Of a DNA stretch of 53,869 nt, positions 16,412-25,041 are shown one piece after another (positions within the stretch are counted from its first letter, which is position 1; the number at the start of each line of letters is the position of its first letter). A model generated the notes under the pieces. It was given only the letters and a program-made list of their open reading frames with translations. It ran no database searches and was not told the DNA's origin. This DNA comes from JAEZHK01 sp964575255. Lineage in GTDB: Bacteria; Bacillota; Clostridia; Christensenellales; Aristaeellaceae. Made by a program: the position numbers and the translations under genes. The stretch covers positions 1-53,869 of the forward strand of contig CAZNPZ010000016.1 of NCBI GenBank assembly GCA_964575255.1. Reading direction: 5' to 3'.

Positions 16412-17343
16412 TGGTGCTCGGCATTGACACCAGCTGCTACCGGACGAGCCTGGCGCTGGCGGAGGGCGGGGAGATCGTCGCCGAGGCCGGGAAGTTATTG
16501 GACGTTCCCGCGGGGGAGCGGGGCCTTCGGCAATCGGAGGCGCTGTTCCAGCACGTCAGGCGCCTGCCGGAACTGATGCAGTCGCTGATGGCTGACCCTG
16601 ACGCGCCGATTGACGCGGTCGCGGTCAGCGTGAAACCGCGCCCGGTGGAAGATTCCTACATGCCGGTGTTCACGGCGGGCGCGTCGCTGGCGAAGTCCGT
16701 CGCCGCCGCGCTCCGCGTGCCGCTGTTTGAGACCACGCACCAGCAGGGTCACGTGCGCGCAGCGCTGGTGGGGTGCGCGCTGACGGGAGAATTCCTGGCC
16801 GTCCACCTGTCCGGCGGCACGACCGAGGTTCTCCGCGTGGGCGAAGGGCTTTCCATTGAACTTCTGGGCGGGTCTGCGGACATCAGCGCCGGGCAGTTGG
16901 TCGACCGGGTGGGCGTCGCGCTGGGTCTGACGTTTCCAGCCGGGCCGCACCTCGAGGCGCTCGCCGGGAAGGGCGAAGCGCGTTCCAGCCTGCCGGTCAG
17001 CGTCAGCCGCATGAAAGTCAGTTTTTCCGGCGCGGAGGCGCAGCTGATGCGGTTCATTCAGGCTGGCGCGCCGCCCGAAGCGGTAGCGGCGGAGGTGTAT
17101 TCCCACCTCGCCAGGACGCTGGCGCGGCTGATTTCGCAGGCGGCCGACGAGACGGGTCTGTCGGACGTACTGCTCGCGGGCGGCGTCGCGTCGTCCGCGC
17201 TTTTGAGGCGGCTTTTGCCGGAGCGCATGAACCGGCTGAACGATTCCATCCGCGTCCACTGGGCAAAACCGGCGCTGTCGGGCGACAACGCCGCGGGTGT
17301 CGCGCTGATCGGCTGCGACAGGCTGAAGGAGGGGTGCGCGTGA
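16411..17343 (+). CDS. TsaD/Kae1-like (ASKHA-fold) paralogue
   Basis: The protein has the Kae1/TsaD fold (310 aa). TsaD itself makes the t6A base of tRNAs. Here the opening MVLGIDTSCYRTSLAL, the motif H110-QQG-H114 (TsaD: HxEGH, metal ligands), VHLSGGTTEVLRV, SAGQLVDRVGVALGLTFPAGPHLE and SGDNAAGVALIG are all present, so metal and nucleotide sites look intact. Yet IETSCDE of true TsaD is IDTSCYR here, and the gene sits by nusB, where Clostridia often carry a second, uncharacterised TsaD-like gene. I expect the real tsaD elsewhere. Function unknown. The ATG overlaps the nusB stop. Confidence 0.78.
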   Translation: MVLGIDTSCYRTSLALAEGGEIVAEAGKLLDVPAGERGLRQSEALFQHVRRLPELMQSLMADPDAPIDAVAVSVKPRPVEDSYMPVFTAGASLAKSVAAALRVPLFETTHQQGHVRAALVGCALTGEFLAVHLSGGTTEVLRVGEGLSIELLGGSADISAGQLVDRVGVALGLTFPAGPHLEALAGKGEARSSLPVSVSRMKVSFSGAEAQLMRFIQAGAPPEAVAAEVYSHLARTLARLISQAADETGLSDVLLAGGVASSALLRRLLPERMNRLNDSIRVHWAKPALSGDNAAGVALIGCDRLKEGCA

Positions 17344-18191
17344 GCGCCAAAATCATCGACGGCAAGGGCATATCCGCCCAGATTCGGGCGGAACTGAAGG
17401 AAAAGGTCGCAGGCCTCAAGGAAAAGGGCGTCGTTCCGTCGCTGACGGTCATTCTGGTGGGCGACGATCCGGGTTCCCAGGTGTACGTGCGCAACAAGGA
17501 GCGCGCCTGCAGGGAGGCCGGGATGGTCGGCCAGGTCATCCGCATGCCTGCGGAGACGACCCGCGAGGAACTGCTCGCCGAGATCCGGAAGGTCAACGAG
17601 GACGACAGCGTCCACGGCCTCCTGGTGCAATTGCCGCTGCCCAAACACCTGAACGAGGCGGAGATCATCCGCTCGATCAATCCTGAAAAGGACGTTGACG
17701 GGCTGCACCCGATGACGCAGGGGCTGATCCTGAGCGGCGCGCCAGCGGCGCTTCCGTGCACGCCGCGCGGCTGTATCGAGCTACTGAAGCGCGCGGGCGT
17801 TCCGATGAAGGGCGCGGAGGCCGTCGTGATCGGCCGCAGCGTGATGGTCGGGAAACCGATGGCGCTGCTCCTGTTAAACGAGCACGCGACGGTCACCATC
17901 TGCCATTCGCGCACCAAAAATCTGGCCGAGGTCGCGCGACGCGCGGACATCCTGGTGGCGGCGATCGGGAAACCGCGTTTCATTACTCAAGACATGGTGA
18001 AGCCGGGCGCGGCGGTCATCGACGTGGGCATCAACCGCATGCCGGACGGCAGCCTGACCGGCGACGTGGACTATGAACCCGTCCGCGAGGTGGCGGGCTT
18101 CATCACGCCGGTGCCGGGCGGCGTCGGGCCGATGACGATCGCGATGCTGCTTGAAAACACCGTCGAGGCGGCGGCGCGCCATGCAGTCTGA
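17340..18191 (+). CDS. folD: Methylenetetrahydrofolate dehydrogenase/cyclohydrolase
   Basis: FolD interconverts 5,10-methylene-, methenyl- and 10-formyl-THF with NADP in the cytosol. The GTG at 17340, 6 bases after AAGGAGGGG, gives 283 aa, the usual length; a GTG at 17334 lies on the ribosome binding site. The signatures are QVYVRNKERACREAGM (catalytic Tyr and Lys: Y-x3-K), GLLVQLPLPKHLN, PEKDVDGLHP, the dinucleotide site VVIGRSVMVGKPMALLLL and the ending VPGGVGPMTIAMLLENTVEAA. It overlaps both neighbours. Confidence 0.96.
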   Translation: MSAKIIDGKGISAQIRAELKEKVAGLKEKGVVPSLTVILVGDDPGSQVYVRNKERACREAGMVGQVIRMPAETTREELLAEIRKVNEDDSVHGLLVQLPLPKHLNEAEIIRSINPEKDVDGLHPMTQGLILSGAPAALPCTPRGCIELLKRAGVPMKGAEAVVIGRSVMVGKPMALLLLNEHATVTICHSRTKNLAEVARRADILVAAIGKPRFITQDMVKPGAAVIDVGINRMPDGSLTGDVDYEPVREVAGFITPVPGGVGPMTIAMLLENTVEAAARHAV

Positions 18192-19413
18192 CTGGACGCT
18201 TTCGGTCAGCCAGCTCAACGAGTACGCCCGGCGGCTGATGGCGGGCGATCCGCTGCTGCGCGCGCTGCGCGTCCGCGGCGAGATCACCGGCTTCAAGCGC
18301 CACTTCAGCGGTCACCTGTACTTCTCGATTAAGGACGAGGCGGCGCGGGTGCCCTGCGTGATGTTCCGGCAGAGCGCGCTGGGTCTCGACTTTGAGCCTG
18401 CGGACGGGCAGACGGTCGTGATCGACGGTTCCGCTTCGCTGTACGCGGCGACCGGAACTTATCAGGTGTACTGCCAGTCGATGCGGCGGGAAGGCGCGGG
18501 CGCGCTGTTCCAACGGTTCGAGGCGCTCAAGAAAAAACTGGCGGACGAAGGGCTGTTTGATCCCTCGCTGAAAAAGCCGCTGCCGCTTTTACCGCGAAGA
18601 GTGGGCATCGTCACGTCGCCGACGGGCGCTGCGATCCGGGACATGATCCGCATCCTCCGGCGCAGGAACCCCGCCGTGGACATTCTGGTCGCGCCGTGTC
18701 AGGTTCAGGGCGAGGGCGCGGCGGCGGACATCGCGCGGGCGCTGGACAGCCTGAACGCGCGGGGCGGCGCGGACGTGATCCTGTGCGGGCGCGGCGGTGG
18801 TTCGATCGAAGACCTCTGGGCGTTCAATGAAGAGGCCGTCGCCCGCGCCATCGCCAGATCAAAGATTCCGGTCATCTCCTGCGTCGGGCACGAGACGGAT
18901 TTCACCGTCGCCGACTTTGTCGCGGACGCGCGGGCGGCCACGCCGTCTATGGCGGCGGAGATGGCCGCGCCGGTCCGGCAGGAACTTTTGGACGCGCTCA
19001 CCCGGCAGGGAAGCCGAATGCGCCGCGCGCTTTCCGGGCGTCTGACACTGAACCGGGAGCGACTTACGCGGCTTTCAAAGGCGTTCCGCTCGCCGGAATT
19101 GCTATTAATCGCGCCACGGAAGGACGCGCTTTTGCGGCTTCGCGCCCGGATGGATCTCGCGCTGGAACGAAAAACCGTGGTGGCGCGCGGCAGGCTTGGG
19201 ATGCTGGAGCGCGCGCTTACCGGGCTGAATCCGAACGGGGTTCTGTCCCGCGGGTATGCTTTTTTGGAATCGGGTGGCAGGCTCGTCACCTCCGTCCGGG
19301 GCGTCGTTCCCGGCCAGGGGATCGTGATTACGCTCGCGGACGGCGCGCTGGACGCCAGTGTCACTTCCGTTCGCGAAAGGGGGATGCGGCATGGAGAAGA
19401 AAATCAGCTTTGA
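18181..19413 (+). CDS. xseA: Exodeoxyribonuclease VII large subunit
   Basis: The large subunit of ExoVII, which degrades single-stranded DNA from both ends in DNA repair. The ATG at 18181 lies 11 bases inside folD and gives 410 aa (usual 400-450). An N-terminal OB-fold (about 1-100: LSVSQLNEYARRLM...GHLYFSIKDEAARVPCVMF) is followed by the catalytic domain with RVGIVTSPTGAAIRDMIRILRRRNP, DVILCGRGGGSIEDLWAFNEE and PVISCVGHETDFTVADFVADARAATPSMAAE. A helical C-terminus follows. The small subunit xseB overlaps its end. Confidence 0.95.
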   Translation: MQSDWTLSVSQLNEYARRLMAGDPLLRALRVRGEITGFKRHFSGHLYFSIKDEAARVPCVMFRQSALGLDFEPADGQTVVIDGSASLYAATGTYQVYCQSMRREGAGALFQRFEALKKKLADEGLFDPSLKKPLPLLPRRVGIVTSPTGAAIRDMIRILRRRNPAVDILVAPCQVQGEGAAADIARALDSLNARGGADVILCGRGGGSIEDLWAFNEEAVARAIARSKIPVISCVGHETDFTVADFVADARAATPSMAAEMAAPVRQELLDALTRQGSRMRRALSGRLTLNRERLTRLSKAFRSPELLLIAPRKDALLRLRARMDLALERKTVVARGRLGMLERALTGLNPNGVLSRGYAFLESGGRLVTSVRGVVPGQGIVITLADGALDASVTSVRERGMRHGEENQL

Positions 19414-19612
19414 GGAGGGCATGGCCCACCTTGAGGAGATCGTGAAGGCGCTGGAAGAAGGGGCGCTTCCGCTGGAAGAGTGCTTCCACGCGTATGAACG
19501 GGGTATGAAACTGGTCAATTCGCTTGGGAAGATGCTGGACGACGGTGAGGCGCGCATCCGCGCGCTGACGGACGACGGCGAGATTCCGTTTGAGGCGGAG
19601 GTCAATCCATGA
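19391..19612 (+). CDS. xseB: Exodeoxyribonuclease VII small subunit
   Basis: The 73-aa product from ATG 19391 fits XseB (60-80 aa): ISFEEGMAHLEEIVKALEEGALPLEECFHAYERGMKLV is the diagnostic helix pair. The open frame upstream of this ATG lies in xseA and is not needed. It overlaps xseA by 23 bases and ispA by 4. Confidence 0.94.
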   Translation: MEKKISFEEGMAHLEEIVKALEEGALPLEECFHAYERGMKLVNSLGKMLDDGEARIRALTDDGEIPFEAEVNP

Positions 19613-20511
19613 AGCTGGAAGAATACGCGCGCCTTACGGACGAGGCGCTGGAGCGCGCGCTTGAAGAGAAACCATGGTCGTCCGACGGTCACGAGGCGCC
19701 GCCGCTGCTTCGGCAGGCGATGCGCTACAGCGTGTTCTCCGGCGGGAAACGGCTGCGCCCGGCGATGCTGCTGGCGGCAGTAGACCTTCTGGGCGGAGAC
19801 CTGAACGAGGCGATGCCCTTCGCCGCGGCCATCGAGATGATTCATACCTACTCGCTGATCCACGACGACCTGCCCGGCATGGACGACGACTGCCTGCGCC
19901 GCGGACGTCCCACCAACCACATGGTGTTCGGCGTCGGTCAGGCAATCCTGGCGGGCGACGCCCTCCTCAATCAGGCGTATGAAATGATGCTGGCACACGC
20001 ACTGGCGGAGCCGTCCCGCGTGGCGCAGCGCACCTGCGCGGTGTGGGAAATCGCGCGCGGCGCGGGCGTCCAGGGCATGATCGCGGGGCAGAGCATGGAT
20101 CTCTCCTGCGAGCGCGGCGCGGTCGACCCCGAACCGGCGATGCTGAAGTACATCCACCTTCACAAGACCGGCTCGATGTTCCGGGGTGCGCTGCGCGCCG
20201 CCTGCGCGCTCGCGGGCGCGTCTGAGGAAGAGAGAAAAGCGCTGTCGCGCTACGCCTCCAACTTCGGTATGATGTTTCAGGCGGTGGACGACATTCTGGA
20301 CGTGGAAGGCAAGGCGCGCGAACTAGGCAAGACGCCCGGAAAAGACCGCGAGAGCGGAAAGCTCACCTGCGTCGGCGTCTACGGCACCGGCGGCACCCGC
20401 GCGCTGATCGTGGAGCTTCAGCAGGACGCGATGGACGCGCTGCTCCCGTTCGGCGAACGCGCGGCGTTTTTTCAAGATCTTCTGTGCGACATGATGCACC
20501 GGAAATCCTGA
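19609..20511 (+). CDS. ispA: Farnesyl diphosphate synthase (polyprenyl synthetase)
   Basis: The enzyme condenses isopentenyl and dimethylallyl/geranyl diphosphates into farnesyl diphosphate. The 300-aa product has the FSGGKRLRPAMLL block, the first Asp-rich motif HDDLPGMDDDCLRRGRPTNH (about residue 84) and the second DDILDVEG (about 226). These bind Mg-diphosphate. The ATG overlaps the xseB stop. With dxs two genes on, it forms an isoprenoid pair usual in this chromosomal block. Confidence 0.94.
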   Translation: MKLEEYARLTDEALERALEEKPWSSDGHEAPPLLRQAMRYSVFSGGKRLRPAMLLAAVDLLGGDLNEAMPFAAAIEMIHTYSLIHDDLPGMDDDCLRRGRPTNHMVFGVGQAILAGDALLNQAYEMMLAHALAEPSRVAQRTCAVWEIARGAGVQGMIAGQSMDLSCERGAVDPEPAMLKYIHLHKTGSMFRGALRAACALAGASEEERKALSRYASNFGMMFQAVDDILDVEGKARELGKTPGKDRESGKLTCVGVYGTGGTRALIVELQQDAMDALLPFGERAAFFQDLLCDMMHRKS

Positions 20512-20533
20512 CCGTTCTTTATAGAAAGGCTGC

Positions 20534-20983
20534 GTGGAAATGCTTTTTTACGAAGTGATCGCAAACCGGGTGCTGATGACCTGCGTCGCGGCCTGGTTCA
20601 TCGCGCAGGCGCTCAAGGTGATCTTTTACTACATCCTTGAGAAGCGGTGGGATCTTGGGCGGATGTTTGGCCTCGGCGGCATGCCCAGTTCCCATTCCGC
20701 GGTCGTGTGCGCGCTGGCGACGGCGGTGGGCGTGTCCAGGGGATTTTACAGCCCGGAGTTCGCGGTCGCGTTCGTATTGGCTTCCATCGTCATGACCGAC
20801 GCGGCGGGCGTAAGGCGCGCGGCGGGCAAGCAGGCGGCGCTGATCAACAAGATTGTCCGGGAACTCACCAAAGAAGGAAAAGGTCTGACCCACGAAACAC
20901 TGAAGGAACTCCTGGGTCACTCGCCGTTTGAGGTGATGATCGGGGCGCTTCTGGGCATCCTGATCGCCGTCATCATCATGTAG
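20534..20983 (+). CDS. Divergent PAP2 family (DUF212) membrane protein
   Basis: A 149-aa membrane protein with three to four helices (about 14-34, 52-70, 75-97 and 128-148). The motif GGMPSSHSAVVCALATAVG resembles the PSGH part of PAP2 phosphatases, and RRAAGKQAALINKIVREL follows. Phosphatase activity in this family is inferred, not shown. The GTG at 20534 is used here, but the ATG two codons on is equally possible. Being between ispA and dxs suggests, but does not prove, a polyprenyl phosphate link. Confidence 0.85.
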   Translation: MEMLFYEVIANRVLMTCVAAWFIAQALKVIFYYILEKRWDLGRMFGLGGMPSSHSAVVCALATAVGVSRGFYSPEFAVAFVLASIVMTDAAGVRRAAGKQAALINKIVRELTKEGKGLTHETLKELLGHSPFEVMIGALLGILIAVIIM

Positions 20984-20993
20984 GAGAAAGAAA

Positions 20994-22880
20994 ATGTTGG
21001 AATCCATTCAGTCGCCCGAAACGCTCAAGGGCATGTCGCTCAAAGAGCTGAATCAGTTGGCGACAGAAATACGCGAGAAACTGCTTCAAACGGTGTCCGT
21101 CAACGGCGGGCACCTGGCCAGTAACCTCGGCGTGGTGGAACTGACCATCGCGCTGCACGTGGTGTACGACTGCCCCTCGGACAAACTGATCTTCGACGTG
21201 GGGCATCAGGCCTACGCGCACAAACTGCTGACCGGGCGCGGGCCTCGCTTTGATTCGCTTCGAAAAGCCGGCGGCATCGGCGGGTTCCCCCGGACTGAGG
21301 AGAGCCCTTACGACGCGTTCACCACCGGCCACGCGTCCACCGCGCTGTCGGCCGCGCTGGGCATGGCGCGCGCGCGGGACCTGATGGGCGGGACGCATCA
21401 GGTGGTCGCGGTGGTGGGCGACGGCGCGCTGACCGGCGGCATGTGCTACGAGGCGCTGAACGACGCGGGTCAGTCGGAGACGGCGATGGTCGTGGTGCTC
21501 AACGACAACGAGATGTCGATCTCGAAAAACGTCGGCGCGCTCTCCGGCCACCTGACGACGCTCCGGCAGTCCAACCCCTACCGCCGGGCCAAACGCGCGA
21601 TCTCGGCGGGGCTGGATAAAATCCCCAAGGTCGGCCGGCCGATCCTGCACAGCATCGAGCGGGTTCGCGATTCTCTGAAATCACTGGTCATCGACGACAA
21701 GTTCTTCGGCGCGCTGGGCTTCGAGTATCAGGGGCCGATCGACGGGCACGACATCGGGCGGCTGATCCGCGTGCTGCGGCGCGCGAAACTCTCCGGGCGC
21801 CCAGTTCTGGTGCACGTGGTCACAAAAAAGGGCAGCGGCTACGAACCTGCGGAGGATTCGCCGGACGTGTTCCACGGCGTGCCGCCGTTTGACGTGGTCA
21901 ACGGCCGGATCGTAAAAAAATCCGGCATGCGCAACGGCCAGGCGATGGCTGCGGAACTTGCCGCCATTGCGGACAGCGACATCCGCGTGACCGCCGTCAC
22001 CGCCGCGATGCCGGACGGCACCGGGCTGAAACTGTTTCAAAAGCGGCACCCCGACCGCTTCTTCGACGTGGGCATCGCGGAGGAGCATGCCGTAACGATG
22101 GCGGCGGGCCTCGCGATCAGCGGCATGCGACCGTTCGTCGCGATCTATTCCACGTTCCTGCAGCGCGCTTACGATCAGCTGATCGTGGACGTGTGCCTCC
22201 AGAAGCTGCCGGTGACGATCCTGATTGACCGGGCGGGACTCGTCGGGCCGGACGGCGCGACCCATCAGGGCGCGTTCGACATGGCGTTCCTTCGGTCAAT
22301 GCCCAACATGGTCGTCGCGTCTCCGCGGGACGTGCGGGATCTTCGTCGGCTTCTCCGGCTGAGCCTGGAGCACGACGGCCCGATGGCCATCCGCTACGCG
22401 CAGGAGGCCGACGACATGGGCCCGCACATGCAGGAGAACGCGCCGCTGGAAGTGGGCAGGTGGGAGCTTCTAAGCGCCGGGGAGGACGCGATGATCCTCG
22501 CCGTCGGACGCATGGTGGAGACGGCGCTGAACGCCGCGATCAAATTGGTGGGGAAGGGCATCCGCTGCGGCGTGATCGACGCCCGTTTCATAAAACCACT
22601 CGACGAAGCGATGCTGCGCGAGGCCGCCGAGCGGCATCCGCTCATCGTCACGCTGGAGGACGGCGTCCTGATGGGCGGCTTCGGTTCCGCGGTGCTGGAG
22701 AAACTGGCGGAGTTGGGCATCCAGACCGACGTGGTCACGCTGGGCATCCCCGACCGCTTCATCGAGCAGGATACCTTCAGCGGGCAGATGGCCGAGTGCG
22801 GCCTGACGACACCGCAGGTGGTCGAGAAGATTCTGAGCCGCGTGCGCGCGCGCCGCGGGGCGTCCGACCGTGCCGTCTAG
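20994..22880 (+). CDS. dxs: 1-deoxy-D-xylulose-5-phosphate synthase
   Basis: Dxs joins pyruvate and glyceraldehyde 3-phosphate, using thiamine diphosphate, to start the MEP pathway. The 628-aa product has the expected parts: GGHLASNLGVVELTIALH (with the catalytic His), FDVGHQAYAHKLLTGR, the ThDP motif GDGALTGGMCYEALNDAG, FEYQGPIDGHD, FDVGIAEEHAVTMAAGLA and a C-terminal transketolase domain (VITLEDGVLMGGFGSAV-like). Length is normal. tlyA begins inside its last codons. Confidence 0.96.
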   Translation: MLESIQSPETLKGMSLKELNQLATEIREKLLQTVSVNGGHLASNLGVVELTIALHVVYDCPSDKLIFDVGHQAYAHKLLTGRGPRFDSLRKAGGIGGFPRTEESPYDAFTTGHASTALSAALGMARARDLMGGTHQVVAVVGDGALTGGMCYEALNDAGQSETAMVVVLNDNEMSISKNVGALSGHLTTLRQSNPYRRAKRAISAGLDKIPKVGRPILHSIERVRDSLKSLVIDDKFFGALGFEYQGPIDGHDIGRLIRVLRRAKLSGRPVLVHVVTKKGSGYEPAEDSPDVFHGVPPFDVVNGRIVKKSGMRNGQAMAAELAAIADSDIRVTAVTAAMPDGTGLKLFQKRHPDRFFDVGIAEEHAVTMAAGLAISGMRPFVAIYSTFLQRAYDQLIVDVCLQKLPVTILIDRAGLVGPDGATHQGAFDMAFLRSMPNMVVASPRDVRDLRRLLRLSLEHDGPMAIRYAQEADDMGPHMQENAPLEVGRWELLSAGEDAMILAVGRMVETALNAAIKLVGKGIRCGVIDARFIKPLDEAMLREAAERHPLIVTLEDGVLMGGFGSAVLEKLAELGIQTDVVTLGIPDRFIEQDTFSGQMAECGLTTPQVVEKILSRVRARRGASDRAV

Positions 22881-23685
22881 GCGCGCCGACCAGGCGCTTC
22901 TTGCGGACGGACTCGCGCCGACGATCGAGGCGGCGCGGGCGTTCATCATGGAGGGGCGCGCTTATCAGGACGAGGAACGGCTGGACAAGCCGTCTGACCC
23001 CGTCAAGCCTGGCGCGGTGCTGTCGGTACGTGAAGGGCGTCCCTACGTGAGTCGGGGCGCGCAGAAACTTCTTGGCGCGTTTGAGGCTTTCGGTCTGGAA
23101 GTCTCCGGCAAGGTATGCCTGGATGTCGGCGCCTCGACCGGTGGCTTCACCGACGTGATGCTCCGGCGGGGCGCAAAGCGCGTATACGCGGTCGACGTGG
23201 GGTACGGCCTCCTCGACTGGCGGCTTCGGGGAGATGCGCGCGTCACCGTCATGGAGCGCACCAACGCCCGCTTCCTGAAACCCGAACAGTTCCCGGAACC
23301 GCCGGAATTCGGCGCGACCGACGTTTCGTTCATCTCGCTTCGGGCGATCCTCCCCGCGGCGTTTTCCGTACTGACGGAAAACGCGCGCTTTGTCGCGCTG
23401 ATCAAACCCCAGTTTGAGGCGCCCAGGGACAAAGTCGGCCCTCGCGGCGTGGTACGCGACCCGGCGGTGCATCGCGCGGTCATTTCAGACATCGTGTCGT
23501 GCGTTGATACCCTCGGCAGGAGGGCGGCGCGGCTTCACTTTTCGCCGGTCACCGGCCCGGAGGGTAACGTGGAGTTCCTGCTCCTGATCGAACCGGGTAA
23601 TTACGGGGCGTCCGATGTGGACGCGGCGCGGATTGAAGCGGTCGTTTCGGCGGCATATGACAAATTTATGAAATCGTTTGATTAA
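22870..23685 (+). CDS. tlyA: TlyA family rRNA methyltransferase / haemolysin-like protein
   Basis: TlyA enzymes add 2'-O-methyl groups to rRNA using SAM. The GTG at 22870 overlaps dxs. The 271-aa product starts with an S4 RNA-binding domain (1-62: RRADQALLADGLAPTIEAARAFIMEGR) followed by a Rossmann FtsJ-like domain with CLDVGASTGGFTDVMLRRGA (SAM loop), YAVDVGYGLLDW, DVSFISLRAIL and LIKPQFEA. The gene order dxs-tlyA-nadK-argR-recN is classic for Firmicutes. Which nucleotide it methylates is not known from sequence. Confidence 0.93.
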   Translation: MPSRRADQALLADGLAPTIEAARAFIMEGRAYQDEERLDKPSDPVKPGAVLSVREGRPYVSRGAQKLLGAFEAFGLEVSGKVCLDVGASTGGFTDVMLRRGAKRVYAVDVGYGLLDWRLRGDARVTVMERTNARFLKPEQFPEPPEFGATDVSFISLRAILPAAFSVLTENARFVALIKPQFEAPRDKVGPRGVVRDPAVHRAVISDIVSCVDTLGRRAARLHFSPVTGPEGNVEFLLLIEPGNYGASDVDAARIEAVVSAAYDKFMKSFD

Positions 23686-23687
23686 AC

Positions 23688-23717
23688 TTGTATGCTTATG
23701 CATCCATGATATACAAT
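23688..23717 (+). promoter_or_regulatory. Possible promoter for nadK-argR-recN
   Basis: TTGTAT (23688-23693), an 18-base spacer and TACAAT (23712-23717) lie in a locally AT-rich gap just after the tlyA stop. Moderate match. Confidence 0.45.
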
Positions 23718-23738
23718 AGGAATATAGGGGCTGAGAGC

Positions 23739-24542
23739 ATGGCCTTCCGGACGGTTTGTATCTGGCAGAATGACGCAAAACCCGGCGTGGCGGCGGTTTC
23801 CCGCCGGCTTCGCGACGCGCTCACCGCGCGGGGCATGCGCGTGCTGCCGGATTCAACGCATCTTGAGGGCTGTGACCTGATGATGGTTCTGGGCGGGGAC
23901 GGCACGTTTTTGCGCGCGTTTGAAGCCGCGATGCCCAGAGACATCCCGATGCTGGGCGTCAACCTGGGGCGTGTCGGGTTTCTGAGCGAGATCCAGGCCG
24001 ACCAGATTGAGCAGGATGTGGAATTGATCGCTTCCGGTCACTACACCATCGAGCCGCGCATGCTGCTGGAGGTCCGTACGGCTTCAGGCCAGAAGGCGGT
24101 CGCGCTCAACGAGATTGCCTTCAACCGTTCGGATTCGTTTGTGGGCATCCTCTCCATGTCAATTACGCTCAATGGAGGGATGGTGGACAGGTTCTCCGGC
24201 GACGGCCTGATCATCGCCACGCCGACCGGTTCCACCGCCTACTCGATGGCGGCGGGCGGGCCGATCGTCGCGCCGGGGCTGGACTGCATGCTGCTTACAC
24301 CGATCTGCCCCCATACGCTGGTCGCGCGCCCCATCGTAATCAGCGACCGGCAGGTCGTCTCCGTGTCCATTCATGGCGACGCGCGCAGGGCGCGCGTGAT
24401 CATCGACGGGCGCTACATCATCACACCGGACGATGGCGCCGTCACCGTGCGCCGCGCCGAACGAAACATCCGCTTTGTGCGGCTCCGGCCGCACAGCTTT
24501 TTTGAACTTTTGCGGGGCAAGCTGTCCGACTGGACGCAGTAA
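23739..24542 (+). CDS. nadK: NAD kinase
   Basis: NadK phosphorylates NAD to NADP with ATP or polyphosphate. I start at ATG 23739 (267 aa); an upstream in-frame ATG would add an unconserved stretch over the promoter-like AT-rich gap. The GGDGTFLRAFEAA motif, LGVNLGRVGFLSE, LNEIAFNRSD and TPTGSTAYSMAAGGPIV are the family signatures. ppk, which makes polyphosphate, is at 37.8-39.9 kb. Confidence 0.94.
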   Translation: MAFRTVCIWQNDAKPGVAAVSRRLRDALTARGMRVLPDSTHLEGCDLMMVLGGDGTFLRAFEAAMPRDIPMLGVNLGRVGFLSEIQADQIEQDVELIASGHYTIEPRMLLEVRTASGQKAVALNEIAFNRSDSFVGILSMSITLNGGMVDRFSGDGLIIATPTGSTAYSMAAGGPIVAPGLDCMLLTPICPHTLVARPIVISDRQVVSVSIHGDARRARVIIDGRYIITPDDGAVTVRRAERNIRFVRLRPHSFFELLRGKLSDWTQ

Positions 24543-24577
24543 GCCCGCGTTCCATAGAATGAAGGGGAGGACATGCC

Positions 24578-25030
24578 ATGAAATCGGTACGCCACTCCAT
24601 GATTCTGGAGATCATCGAATCGCAGAACATCGAAACCCAGGAGGAATTGGCCGAGCAACTGAAACGGCACGGCGTGCGCGTCACGCAGGCCACCGTTTCC
24701 CGTGATATCAAGGAACTGCGCCTTGTGAAGGTCTTGAGCGAGGGCGGCGGCTACCGCTACGCCACCAGCGAACGCGCCGAGCAGGGCATGAGCGACCGCT
24801 TCATCCGGATTTTTTCGGAGTCGGTTCTTTCGATGATCGGCGCGGGCAACCTGATCGTCATAAAAACCCTGTCCGCGTCCGCCAACGCCGCCGCGGAGGC
24901 CATCGATTCGATGAAGTGGCCGGAGATCGTCGGCACGCTGGCGGGCGACAACACGATCCTGGTGGTCGTGCAGTCGGAAGATATGGTGGATGCGGTGCTC
25001 GCCCGCTTCAAGACTTTAATCCGTTATTAG
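24578..25030 (+). CDS. argR: Arginine repressor ArgR
   Basis: ArgR is a hexameric, arginine-responsive repressor of arginine biosynthesis and activator of catabolism. The 150-aa product has the N-terminal winged helix-turn-helix (TQEELAEQLKRHGVRVTQATVSRDIKELRLVKV) and the C-terminal arginine-binding domain with IKTLSASANAAAEAIDSM and EIVGTLAGDNTILVVV. Length is standard. It is followed by recN at 11 bases, the usual Firmicutes pair. Confidence 0.96.
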   Translation: MKSVRHSMILEIIESQNIETQEELAEQLKRHGVRVTQATVSRDIKELRLVKVLSEGGGYRYATSERAEQGMSDRFIRIFSESVLSMIGAGNLIVIKTLSASANAAAEAIDSMKWPEIVGTLAGDNTILVVVQSEDMVDAVLARFKTLIRY

Positions 25031-25041
25031 GAGGGTAACCC

